Shown piece by piece: positions 7,910 to 16,217 of a stretch of DNA of 33,218 nt. Source of the DNA: an uncultured Myxococcales bacterium (GTDB lineage: Bacteria > Myxococcota_A > Polyangia > Palsa-1104 > JAEUJZ01); contig CALMML010000078.1 in assembly GCA_937868485.1 (NCBI GenBank), forward strand, positions 1-33,218. Reading direction: 5' to 3'. Every line of letters begins with the position of its first letter. Within the stretch, counting starts at the first letter, position 1. The position numbers were made by a program, and so were the translations under genes. The notes under the pieces are model-generated. The model was not told the origin of the DNA. It made no database searches and saw nothing but the letters and a program-made list of their open reading frames with translations.

Positions 7910-9106
7910 ATGACCTCCGTGGCCAAGCCGTCTCGCCTCGCAAAGTGGGTTGGGCGAGTCGTTTTCATCCTAGCACTCATCGTCGCTGTCGTGGTGGCGC
8001 GTCGGATGTGGCCAGAGCGGCCGCTTACGATTCGAGCCGCCTCGGTGCAGGTCGGAACCGTTCGTGATGTGGTCTCGTCATCGACGGCAGGTGAAGTCGC
8101 ACCAGAGACCCACGCGACGCTGCGCGCAGAGCTAGGCGGTCAAGTGATTGCCGTCGCCAAAAAGCGCGGAGAGCGGGCCAAAAAGGGTGAGCTTCTGGTG
8201 CGCGTCGATCCCAGCGATCTGGACGTCAAGCTCCGTCAGGCAACAGCGGCGGTGGCGACGGCAGAAGCGCAGGTTCAGCAAGCGGCTGCGCGCGTCGATA
8301 CGATGAAGCGTCAGTCGGATCGAGCCCAAAAGCTGCTGCTGGGCGGTGCGGGAACGGCGCAGGTCAGCGAAGACACAGCGGCGGCGCTTCATGAAGCCAG
8401 TCGCGCGCTCCAGACGGTGCAGTCTCAGCGAGAGCAAGCGCTGGCGCAGCTTGTCGCGGCGAAGGTGGCCCGAGCAAAAGCCGACATTGTCGCGCCGTTT
8501 GATGGCCTGCTCACCGACGTACACATTCAGCTGGGAGACACGGTTCCGCCCGCTGCGCCCGTCGTCCACATCATGGATGACTCGCGACTTCACGTCGATG
8601 CAACGATCGATGAAGCGGATGTCGCACGGGTGAAGCCCGGTCAGACGGCAGAGCTTCATCTCGACGCGCTGCCGAATCGAACGATCAATGGCCGGGTGAC
8701 GAGAACCGATCCAGCGGTCAAGCGCGATCTGAAAGGTGCTCGCACGCTCACCGTCGAGGTGGAAGTGAGCGATCTGGAAGCGGCTCGGGTCGCAGGACTT
8801 TTGCCCGGCATGTCAGCCAACGTCGAGATCTTGGTGGCCGAAAAAACGGGCGTGCTGTCGATTGCGTCCAACCTGATCGTCGGACGAGGTCTCCATCGCT
8901 TTGTCTATGCGCTGGTTCCCGAAGGAAAGCATCAGCGAGTTCACAAGCGTGCCGTCGAGGTTGGCGTGTCCAACTGGGATCGCAGCGAAGTCGTCAAGGG
9001 ACTGTCCGCTGGTGAGCTGCTCGCTGCGTCGCTGAACGAAAAAGGGCTCGACGATGGCGTATTGGTCAGCATCACCAGCGTCGATGGACACAAGGATTCG
9101 CGGTGA
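7910..9106 (+). CDS. Periplasmic adaptor (membrane fusion) subunit of an ABC efflux or secretion system
   Basis: 398 aa in the MacA/HlyD/RND-adaptor fold. An N-terminal membrane helix (residues about 14-31, VVFILALIVAVVVA) anchors it in the inner membrane. A first beta-barrel/lipoyl half follows (LRAELGGQVIAVAKKRGERAKKGELLVRVD), then an alpha-helical hairpin rich in Ala/Gln (about residues 110-190). The second lipoyl half is IVAPFDGLLTDVHIQLGDTV, after which come the beta-barrel and membrane-proximal domains. Adaptors of this type bridge an inner-membrane ABC or RND pump to an outer-membrane TolC-like channel. The stop overlaps the start of the ABC ATPase gene by 4 nt, so the two are translationally coupled. 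ATG 7910 is chosen, but the ribosome site is poor (GATAGAG), and an in-frame GTG at 7919 is possible. No permease or TolC gene is beside it. Confidence 0.9.
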   Translation: MTSVAKPSRLAKWVGRVVFILALIVAVVVARRMWPERPLTIRAASVQVGTVRDVVSSSTAGEVAPETHATLRAELGGQVIAVAKKRGERAKKGELLVRVDPSDLDVKLRQATAAVATAEAQVQQAAARVDTMKRQSDRAQKLLLGGAGTAQVSEDTAAALHEASRALQTVQSQREQALAQLVAAKVARAKADIVAPFDGLLTDVHIQLGDTVPPAAPVVHIMDDSRLHVDATIDEADVARVKPGQTAELHLDALPNRTINGRVTRTDPAVKRDLKGARTLTVEVEVSDLEAARVAGLLPGMSANVEILVAEKTGVLSIASNLIVGRGLHRFVYALVPEGKHQRVHKRAVEVGVSNWDRSEVVKGLSAGELLAASLNEKGLDDGVLVSITSVDGHKDSR

Positions 9107-9900
9107 GCGTGTCGGAGCCTGCGCTGCCAAAAGCGCCGCGACCGACCGAGCTGTCGCCAAGCCACGATCCGGTGATCGAAATTCAGGGGCTGACGCGGCA
9201 CTTTGTGCTCGGTGATGAGCTGGTGGAAGCGCTGCGTGGCGTCGATCTAACGATTCATCGCGGCGAGTATGTCGCGATCGTCGGACCGTCGGGATCGGGC
9301 AAGTCGACGCTGATGAACCTGCTCGGCTGTCTGGATACTCCGACGGGTGGACGGTACTGGCTCGATGGCATTGAAGTGCAGTCGCTCGATGATGATGAGC
9401 TGGCGGAAAGTCGCAATCGCAAGATCGGCTTCGTGTTCCAGAGCTTCAACCTGCTGCCGCGTGCCACGGCGGTCGAAAATGTGGCGCTGCCGATGCTGTA
9501 TGCCGGTGCGAGTCGTGCCTCGCGCAAGCAGGCGGCGATCGAGGCACTGGAGCGCGTCGGTCTGGGCGGACGGCTGTATCACCGTCCTGAGCAGCTCTCC
9601 GGTGGTCAGCGTCAGCGCGTCGCGATTGCGCGGGCGCTGGTGAACCGTCCGGCAGTGCTGCTGGCCGACGAGCCCACCGGCAACTTGGATCAGCGAACCG
9701 GCGCAGAGATCATCGCGCTGTTCGAGCGGCTTCACCACGAAGGTGTGACGGTCATCTTGGTGACACACGATCACGGGCTGGCAGAACGCACCGATCGGCA
9801 GATCCTGATCGTCGACGGAAAAGTCGCGCGGGATACCGGATCGGTGACTGAGCGCGCTAGGTCGCTGGAATCGAAACCGTCAGAAGCAGCTCCGGCTTGA
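9103..9900 (+). CDS. ABC transporter ATP-binding protein (MacB/LolD/FtsE group)
   Basis: 265 aa. Walker A GPSGSGKS (61-68), Q-loop Gln113, signature LSGGQ (165-169), Walker B VLLADE (185-190), D-loop GNLDQ and switch His222 are all intact. The pattern TLMNLLGCLDTPTGG plus a DDELAESRNRKIGFVFQSFNLLP-like region places it in the MacB/LolD class that powers type VII ABC mechanotransmission. It starts with GTG overlapping the adaptor stop, so it should act with that adaptor. In most such operons a MacB-like permease gene follows or is fused to the ATPase; here the ORF ends about 230 residues after the first domain residue and the next gene is on the other strand. The permease must be elsewhere or lost. 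The N-terminal 20 residues are Pro/Ser-rich and extra. Confidence 0.93.
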   Translation: MSVSEPALPKAPRPTELSPSHDPVIEIQGLTRHFVLGDELVEALRGVDLTIHRGEYVAIVGPSGSGKSTLMNLLGCLDTPTGGRYWLDGIEVQSLDDDELAESRNRKIGFVFQSFNLLPRATAVENVALPMLYAGASRASRKQAAIEALERVGLGGRLYHRPEQLSGGQRQRVAIARALVNRPAVLLADEPTGNLDQRTGAEIIALFERLHHEGVTVILVTHDHGLAERTDRQILIVDGKVARDTGSVTERARSLESKPSEAAPA

Positions 9901-10399
9901 CCCGCAGTGTGCCAAACGCGGCACTGTAGGGCTTGATGCCAAAGTCGGGCTGCTGTAGGCGAAGCTCCGAGACCCAGCGATCGGCCTGGCGACGTACATG
10001 TGCGGTGAGGGTGCGATGCTGTCCGTGTAGCGTAAGCTCGCCAACAATTTCCAAGCCGCTCGCGCGCTCGCTGATCTGGCTGGACACAAAGCGGATGTCG
10101 GGATAGCGGTCACTTTGGAGCACGTCGCGTGCGATGTTGCGCTCGATCTCGGCGCGGTTGTCGGCAGATAGTGCGCTGGGCTGATCGTGACCGTCGCGCT
10201 GGGCACAGACGACGCGGAGGCTCTTGGAATCGAACGTGGCTTCAATGCGCGAGACAACCTGCGCACCAGGCCAGTACGAAATCGAGCAGCGCTCGACGAC
10301 GATCTTGAGATCGTGCGCAACGCTGGAAAGCAGACCTTCTTTGAAGGTGAAGACGTGACAGCTGGCTTGCGGGCTGGTGACGACGATGGGTTCGCTCAT
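9857..10399 (-). CDS. YceI-like (polyisoprenoid-binding-fold) protein, cytoplasmic form
   Basis: 180 aa. The YceI beta-barrel pattern is visible: an opening strand with SCHVFTFKEGLLSSVAHDLKI, then ATFDSKSLRV, the helix AEIERNIARDVLQSDRYPDIRF, GELTLHGQHRTLT, and a closing FGIKPYSAAFGTLRVKPELLL. Family members with a signal peptide bind isoprenoid-type lipids in the periplasm. This one has no signal peptide, so its ligand and compartment are uncertain. The 3' end overlaps the ABC ATPase gene tail to tail by 44 bp. No Shine-Dalgarno sequence is seen. A TACACT hexamer (complement of 10409-10414) ends 9 nt before the ATG, compatible with a very short or absent leader. Confidence 0.85.
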   Translation of the reverse strand: MSEPIVVTSPQASCHVFTFKEGLLSSVAHDLKIVVERCSISYWPGAQVVSRIEATFDSKSLRVVCAQRDGHDQPSALSADNRAEIERNIARDVLQSDRYPDIRFVSSQISERASGLEIVGELTLHGQHRTLTAHVRRQADRWVSELRLQQPDFGIKPYSAAFGTLRVKPELLLTVSIPAT

Positions 10400-10531
10400 G
10401 CGCTGGGCAGTGTATCACCGAGCGAAGACCGCCGGAGCACACCGGACGAACCTACGTAGGCCGACAAAACCGACCTTTCGGCATAGCTCTCACCGTCGAC
10501 CACAGCGACGAAAAGACCACATCTCTTTGGT

Positions 10532-10561
10532 TTGACACTTTGCTATCTGGCCGTCGATACT
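10532..10561 (+). promoter_or_regulatory. Promoter of the giant TPR operon
   Basis: TTGACA (10532-10537, exact consensus), an 18-bp spacer and GATACT (10556-10561). The predicted start near 10568 gives a leader of about 120 nt. The leader carries two copies of the palindrome GTGCAC (10571-10576 and 10594-10599) and a stem GCTTGG/CCAAGC (10600-10618). Confidence 0.65.
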
Positions 10562-10664
10562 AAGGACTTAGTGCACTACCAGGCCTTCTAGGCGTGCACG
10601 CTTGGTGCTGTGCCAAGCAGCCTTCATTGTTCGTGTTTTGGCCGGACCGAAGGAGCCTAGGGCT

Positions 10665-10739
10665 GTGGGGTTACGACGAGCGCATCCATGTCTTCCACCG
10701 ATACCCCTGCGGATCAGAACAGTAATCAGCGGCCTGTGA
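10665..10739 (+). CDS. Possible 24-codon leader ORF overlapping the TPR gene start
   Basis: A GTG at 10665 is preceded by AAGGAG (10650-10655, 9 nt away), the only good ribosome site in this leader. It opens a 24-codon frame ending at TGA 10737-10739, past the ATG at 10688 in another frame. The large gene itself has no strong ribosome site. Translation of this short frame could modulate the downstream start. It may equally be chance. Confidence 0.25.
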   Translation: MGLRRAHPCLPPIPLRIRTVISGL

Positions 10740-13700
10740 GCCGTGCCTTCGAGTCGGACACCACGTCGAGTGCAGCCGAGGCGGTGATTGCCGCGCTCGA
10801 TGATGCCGATGTCGCCCTCGATCCGGGCGATGTAACCGTTGATTCCGACGACGATGCGGTCACGATGCTGCCGGACAGTGGCTCGGACGCCATTGAAATC
10901 CTGGACGCAGAGCCGCTCAGCGCCACAGAAAATCACCTGGCGGGAACGATTGATCCGGTGGATCTGCTCAAGCGTCGGGCGCGCAACGAAAGCACGCGCG
11001 ATCGTCTGACGGCCATCGAAAGGCAGCTTCGCGACGAAACAGAGCAGCCGGTGTCGGCAGCGCTCCAGCACGAGATCGCGGCGCTGACCGAGCAGACTTC
11101 CGAGGGAGAAACCGACGCAGCCCATGGCTACGCAGCGGCGCTCAAGCTGGATGCGGCACTTCGTCCCAACCTGTGGGCGCTGCGACGGATTTATTACCGA
11201 CGCGGAATGTGGCCAAGCCTGCTGCGGCTGCTCGACATTGAAGCGGACTCTGCGACGAGTGCGCGAGAGCGAGCCGAGCTGCTGACCGAAAAAGGTCACA
11301 TCCTGGAAGATCGTCTGAGCGACGTCGATGGGGCAATGTCCTGTTATCGCGCCGCACACGAGCTGGATCGGGAAGCGCTGGCTCCGCTGGTGGCGCTGGA
11401 AAAAGTGCTGACGAAGCAGTCCTCTCAGTCGTCGCTGGCCGGTACAGCGGGACGACCGAGCGACGATCTTCTGGCAGTGTATCGAGCGCTGGCGACGGCA
11501 ACCAAAGATCCGGGCCGACGGGTGGCGCTGCTCATCGAGCAGGCGCGCATCGAGGAAGAGTGGAGCGAGCAAGCGGCCAAAACAGGCGGTCGTCGCGATG
11601 TCACGACGGCGCTGAACTATCTGCACGATGCGTACGATGTCGGCGTCGATCAGCTAAAGGTCATCGACGAGATTGTGCGTGTCACAGCAGCAGCAGGACG
11701 GATTCCCGACTGTCTGACCGCGCTGGAAATTCGCGCCGAAATCCTGGACATGCAGGCGGAAAACGCACCGCCGCAGCGCAAGCAGCTTCTGACGGATCAG
11801 ATCGTCGGAATTCGTCGCTGGCAGGCGCATCTTGCCAAGGATCGCGTCGGAAACCTGGAGCTGGCTTGGCAGTATCTCGACAAGGCCCAGGAAAAGTCTC
11901 CGACGGACCCGCTGCTTGGACCGGACTTGCTGTCGGTGGCAGAAGCACTTGGGCAGCCGGAAAAGCTGATTCAGCTCCTGCTCGACCGAGAGAGTGAGCT
12001 GCGGATTGTCCGCCCGGAAGATGGACCTCCGCCCGTCGGTGTGTGGCTCAAGCAAGCGGCTGCGCTGTGGCAGGCGGGACGCAATCAGGAAGCGGAACAG
12101 CTTGAAGCGAAGATCGCGGAGCTTGGTCCGTCGCACCTGATCCTGCAAGCACTGCGACAGCGACGCGCGATGCAGAAGCGAGATCTTCCGTCGCTGGCGA
12201 AGCTGCTGATCGCGGAAGCCGAGCAGGCTCAGCAAGGGCAGATCTCTCCGAGTGGAGAGAAGGTTCAAGATCTGGCCTGGGCGACGGAGTCACTGATCGC
12301 TGCGGCGGACTGCTTCGTGCAGAGCGGGGATCTGACGGCAGCCGAAGCGCTGGTGGTGCGGGCAGAGTCGCTGTTGCCAAAGCCGCTCGTCGGAGCTTCG
12401 CTGGCTCATCGACGACTGCTCGACGCGCAGCTGGAAGAAATCTACATCCGCAGCGGTCGCGAAGGACTGCTGGCCGGGCTGTTTGAGCGACGACTGACCG
12501 AAGGAAATCCGTCGGATCAAGAAGAGACGCTGATCCGAGAGAGCCTGATCGATCTGTACAGCGGAGTCTTGGCAAGTCCCGAGGCTACCAGTCGACATCA
12601 GCTCGCGCTTTCGCAGAAGACAACGACGGATCTGCGACTGATTCGCCGACAAGTTCTGTTTGCTCGTCAGCGCGGCGACGTGGCGCAGGAAGAAGCGGCG
12701 CTGCGACGCTGGATCGAAGCGAGCGCGGGACAAGGGCAGCCTCAGATTTCCGACGAGCTACGACGGTCAGAGCTGCTGGTCAAGCTGGGTCGTCTCGACG
12801 ATGCAAGCGCGCTGTACGAGCACATCCTGACCGAGCAGCCGGGACATCCGCAGGCGATCGAAGAGCTAGAGCGGATCTATCTGGCGCAGGGCAAAAAAGA
12901 CGAGCTGTCGAAGCTGCTTCAGCGTCAGATCGAGCTGGTCAGTCGCAGCAGCGGCGAAGAAAAGTCGCTGGACGCGGTGGCGGCGGAGCGAGCGCTCTAC
13001 GCGAAGCTGATCGACGTGGTGGAAAACGAGCTGAAGAAGCCCGAGCAGGCCGCGACGCTGCTAAAGACGCTGCTGACGCGCGATCCCTCGTATCTTCCGG
13101 CACTGTCGGCGCTGACTACGTATTACCGACGGGAAAATGACTCGTCGAAGCTGCAAGTGACGCTGGGTCAGGTGGCAGAGCAAGCTCCGACGAGCCTGAT
13201 TCGAGGCGAAGCGCTGCTGTCGCTGGCAGAGCTGCGCGAATCACTGGCAGCACGTCCGACGGATGTCGACGAGCTGTACGAGCAAGCGATCCAAGCGCTG
13301 CCGCTTCCCTCGGCACAGGCCACTCGGGCGGCGCTCGGACGACTGCGCGCGGTGATGCAGCAGCGCAAATACGACAAGCTTCCCGACGTGATGGAAGCGC
13401 TGGCGGACTCGCTGCCGACGGAAGATCCACTGACGGCAGAGACGGTCGCGCTGCTGATGGAAGAGCGCGCGGCACAGCTGATTGTGGCAGCGACTCCGAC
13501 GAGCAGTGCGATGGAGCGAGCGGATGCGCAGCTTGTCAAAGCACGCAAAGATCTCCGTCAGCTTCCGTCGGTGAAAAGTGAGTCGCAGGTTCAGCTTCTG
13601 ACGACGCGTGTGCTGCTGAATCAGCGACGGGAAGACGGAAAAGCGCAAGGAACGGCGCTGGCGGATCTGGCCGAGCAGCTGCTCACGCACGACGATCCGG

Positions 13701-16213
13701 GCGCGAAGGTGGTTGCGGCAGAGCTGCTGGTTCGCTCAGGACTACTCGGTGCGCTGTTCGACGACGAGCCGGGACAGCACATCGAGACGACGCGACGGCT
13801 GCTGCTGGCCTATCGGACGCTCGGAGATCAGCCGCTGGTCGTCGTGGCACTGGCGGATCTGTTGTCCGACCCGACGGTGCTCGAGCAGATGGCGCAGCTT
13901 CCCGACGTGGTGAAGGTGCTGCGCGCGCGTCAGTCGCTGTGTCCCGAGTCGGAGCGAGGCGACCGCGTGGCGTTCATCTTGCTCGAAGCGGAAGCGTTCC
14001 TGGCACAGAGCGCCGCCGATGAAGTGGATGATGTCGCTGCGGCGAAGCTGCGGCAGTCTGCGGCGGAAGCTGCGCTGCGGGCACTGGCACTGGACCCACA
14101 GTCCGTCGCTGCGCTGATGCTGCTTCGTCAAGCCACTGAGCCGAGTGACAGCGAGCTGGATCCTCTTCGCGATCAGCCACTCACTCCCGACGGAGCGGCT
14201 CGACTGCGGGCGTATGCGCTGTATACGCTGCGACTCGCATCGCTGCTCAGCGACGGAGACGCTCGAACCGATCTATACAGTGAAGCGGGACAGCTGCTGA
14301 CGCGCATCGGTGATCAAGACGGAGCGGCGGCTTCGCTGCGCACTGCTCTCGACGGAAGACCGCTGGATGACAGCATCTTCCAGCCGCTTCTTTCGCTGCT
14401 TCAGCGTCGAGCGGAACAGACGGGCGATAACGGACCGCTGCTGGAGCTGCTCGACTTCCGACTGGCTCAAGTGGCGCGAACCGACGATGAGCGACGACAA
14501 GACCTGCCGATTCGGGTGGCGCTGCTGTCTCAGCGAGCGGCGTTGCATCTTCTGACGGGACAAAACCTGATCGCGGCCAGCGATTTGGAGACGCTGCTGT
14601 CACTTCAGCCCGATCACACGCTGTCGCACAGGCGGTTGGCTGCCCTGCGTGCCCAGCACGGGGACTTGGCGGCAGCGGCGATGCACTATCGAAAGCTGCT
14701 GGAGCTGGCGACGGACGCGCAAGAGCAGCTGACGATTCATCGCAGCCTCGGAGAGCTACTGCTTGATTCGACGCCAGAGCATGCGATGGTTCACATCGCG
14801 GAGTCGCTGCGCATCGGAGCCACGCTACGCACCGAAGGCGGCCAGAGCGAGACATCCGACGAGGTTGAGCAGCGCGTTCAGCAGCAAAAGCGACTGCTCG
14901 GGCTTCAGCTTCGCAAAGGGGATCGAGAGACTGCGCTCGAAACGCTGCGGCGAATCGTCGACGAACTGCCAACGAGCAAAGATCTTTCGTCGCTGCGACA
15001 GAGTGTTCTGCTCGAAGTGGCGAGCCTGTACGAGCGAGACCTGGGCGATCGCGGCGCTGCCCTGTCGATCCTGGACAAGCTCCTGTCGGAACAGCCGCTT
15101 CAGCTGACGGCGCTGGATCGCTTGGTTCAGCTGGCGTCCCAGAGCGGAGAGACGGCACGAGCCCAAGGTGCGCTCAGTCGAGCACGCGACGAAGCTCGCA
15201 AGCAAGCCGCTGCGCTGGCGGACGTCGATTCGCCGCTTTCGGTAACGCCGTTTGCGACGCTGGCACAGGTGTTCGAGTGGCAAAAACAGAGCGTTTCGTA
15301 CAGCTTGGCCGGTCAGGCGAGCGGTCTGGTGACGCGCGCGCTCGGTGGAAGTGCCGAGCTTCCAGCACCGCCGCCCGCTCGTCAGCCAGAGCGTTCCGTC
15401 GGTCCACCGCTGCGCAGCACTGCGTTTTCGACGGACGCGCGTGGAATTTTGCTCGATATGTGGCAGGAGATCTGGGAAACCGGCACCAAGCTGCTCGGGC
15501 CGGATGTCGCGCAGCTGTCGAACAGTCCCAAAGATCGACTGAATGCGAAGAAGATTCCACCCAGCTGGATCACCGTCGACAACCTGGCGCAGCGCTTCGG
15601 GCTTGGAAACACCGATCTGACGATTGCGTACTCGCTGGTTGCGGGAAAAGAAAAAGACCTGTGCGTTTCCGTCGGGAGCACGCTGGTCTGCGGCAGTGCA
15701 TTTACCGAAAGCCTGTCGTCGTGGTCTCAGAACAACTGGTTTCGACTGATTCGTCGGCTGGCGCTGCTGCCTGATCGCTTGGGAGCAATCGAGTGCGCAC
15801 CGACGGAGCTTGTGCTGTTTTTCGCGGCGTGCTGTCAGCTGGTTTCGGTGCCAACGCCCGCGCTGTCGGGTCCAGAAAAGACCAAGCTCGACGACAAAGT
15901 CCGGGCGCTGGACCGAGCGATTGCCCGCAAAGAGCGCTCAGCGCTGCGCAACCTGGCGTCGCGCATGCAAGAGCTGTCGGGTGAAAACGGCAAGAACCTG
16001 ATCCTGGGCTGGCAGCGCGCGATCCTGCGAGGCAGTGCGACGCTGGCTCTGGCGATTACCGGCAACCTTTCGACGGCGCTGGCGGAAGCTGGCGTCAAGC
16101 TTGATACCGACGACGAACACGAAGCGAAGACGGCCCGTGCGCTGCTGTGCTGGAGCGTATCGGCGGAGCTTATCGATCTTCGTCGCGAACTCGGTTTGAT
16201 TGAGAAGGAGTGA
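10688..16213 (+). CDS. Giant TPR/alpha-solenoid protein A with conserved C-terminal domain
   Basis: 1841 aa, no signal peptide and no membrane helix, so probably cytoplasmic. The first ~95 residues are acidic and disordered (ALDPGDVTVDSDDDAVTML). From about residue 110 to 1530 it is almost wholly TPR-like helix pairs, some clear: ALRRIYYRRGMWPSLLRLLD, DDASALYEHILTEQPGHPQA and AALSILDKLLSEQPLQLTAL. A Pro/Arg linker (about 1555-1580) leads to a 260-residue C-terminal domain starting near 1580. Protein B ends in a divergent copy of this domain (shared pattern LAQRFGLGNTDL, then RLIRRLALLPDRL..., TLALAITGNLSTAL, LRRELGL). I cannot assign a biochemical function; TPR arrays usually scaffold protein complexes. 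An upstream stop at 10658-10660 and no other in-frame start fix ATG 10688. Protein B follows 4 bp later in the same operon. It could be related to AgmK-type giant TPR proteins, but I cannot verify this. Confidence 0.88.
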   Translation: MSSTDTPADQNSNQRPVSRAFESDTTSSAAEAVIAALDDADVALDPGDVTVDSDDDAVTMLPDSGSDAIEILDAEPLSATENHLAGTIDPVDLLKRRARNESTRDRLTAIERQLRDETEQPVSAALQHEIAALTEQTSEGETDAAHGYAAALKLDAALRPNLWALRRIYYRRGMWPSLLRLLDIEADSATSARERAELLTEKGHILEDRLSDVDGAMSCYRAAHELDREALAPLVALEKVLTKQSSQSSLAGTAGRPSDDLLAVYRALATATKDPGRRVALLIEQARIEEEWSEQAAKTGGRRDVTTALNYLHDAYDVGVDQLKVIDEIVRVTAAAGRIPDCLTALEIRAEILDMQAENAPPQRKQLLTDQIVGIRRWQAHLAKDRVGNLELAWQYLDKAQEKSPTDPLLGPDLLSVAEALGQPEKLIQLLLDRESELRIVRPEDGPPPVGVWLKQAAALWQAGRNQEAEQLEAKIAELGPSHLILQALRQRRAMQKRDLPSLAKLLIAEAEQAQQGQISPSGEKVQDLAWATESLIAAADCFVQSGDLTAAEALVVRAESLLPKPLVGASLAHRRLLDAQLEEIYIRSGREGLLAGLFERRLTEGNPSDQEETLIRESLIDLYSGVLASPEATSRHQLALSQKTTTDLRLIRRQVLFARQRGDVAQEEAALRRWIEASAGQGQPQISDELRRSELLVKLGRLDDASALYEHILTEQPGHPQAIEELERIYLAQGKKDELSKLLQRQIELVSRSSGEEKSLDAVAAERALYAKLIDVVENELKKPEQAATLLKTLLTRDPSYLPALSALTTYYRRENDSSKLQVTLGQVAEQAPTSLIRGEALLSLAELRESLAARPTDVDELYEQAIQALPLPSAQATRAALGRLRAVMQQRKYDKLPDVMEALADSLPTEDPLTAETVALLMEERAAQLIVAATPTSSAMERADAQLVKARKDLRQLPSVKSESQVQLLTTRVLLNQRREDGKAQGTALADLAEQLLTHDDPGAKVVAAELLVRSGLLGALFDDEPGQHIETTRRLLLAYRTLGDQPLVVVALADLLSDPTVLEQMAQLPDVVKVLRARQSLCPESERGDRVAFILLEAEAFLAQSAADEVDDVAAAKLRQSAAEAALRALALDPQSVAALMLLRQATEPSDSELDPLRDQPLTPDGAARLRAYALYTLRLASLLSDGDARTDLYSEAGQLLTRIGDQDGAAASLRTALDGRPLDDSIFQPLLSLLQRRAEQTGDNGPLLELLDFRLAQVARTDDERRQDLPIRVALLSQRAALHLLTGQNLIAASDLETLLSLQPDHTLSHRRLAALRAQHGDLAAAAMHYRKLLELATDAQEQLTIHRSLGELLLDSTPEHAMVHIAESLRIGATLRTEGGQSETSDEVEQRVQQQKRLLGLQLRKGDRETALETLRRIVDELPTSKDLSSLRQSVLLEVASLYERDLGDRGAALSILDKLLSEQPLQLTALDRLVQLASQSGETARAQGALSRARDEARKQAAALADVDSPLSVTPFATLAQVFEWQKQSVSYSLAGQASGLVTRALGGSAELPAPPPARQPERSVGPPLRSTAFSTDARGILLDMWQEIWETGTKLLGPDVAQLSNSPKDRLNAKKIPPSWITVDNLAQRFGLGNTDLTIAYSLVAGKEKDLCVSVGSTLVCGSAFTESLSSWSQNNWFRLIRRLALLPDRLGAIECAPTELVLFFAACCQLVSVPTPALSGPEKTKLDDKVRALDRAIARKERSALRNLASRMQELSGENGKNLILGWQRAILRGSATLALAITGNLSTALAEAGVKLDTDDEHEAKTARALLCWSVSAELIDLRRELGLIEKE
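16205..16210 (+). promoter_or_regulatory. Ribosome site that decides the start of giant TPR protein B
   Basis: AAGGAG inside the last codons of protein A lies 7 nt before GTG 16218. It rules out the upstream in-frame TTG at 16200, which would precede the site, and implies translational coupling across the stop at 16211-16213. Confidence 0.8.
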
Positions 16214-16217
16214 AGAC

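Noticed and set aside
10568-11626. 352-codon minus-strand open frame
   Set aside because: Antisense to giant TPR protein A, Arg/Gly-rich, no recognisable domain or start signals.
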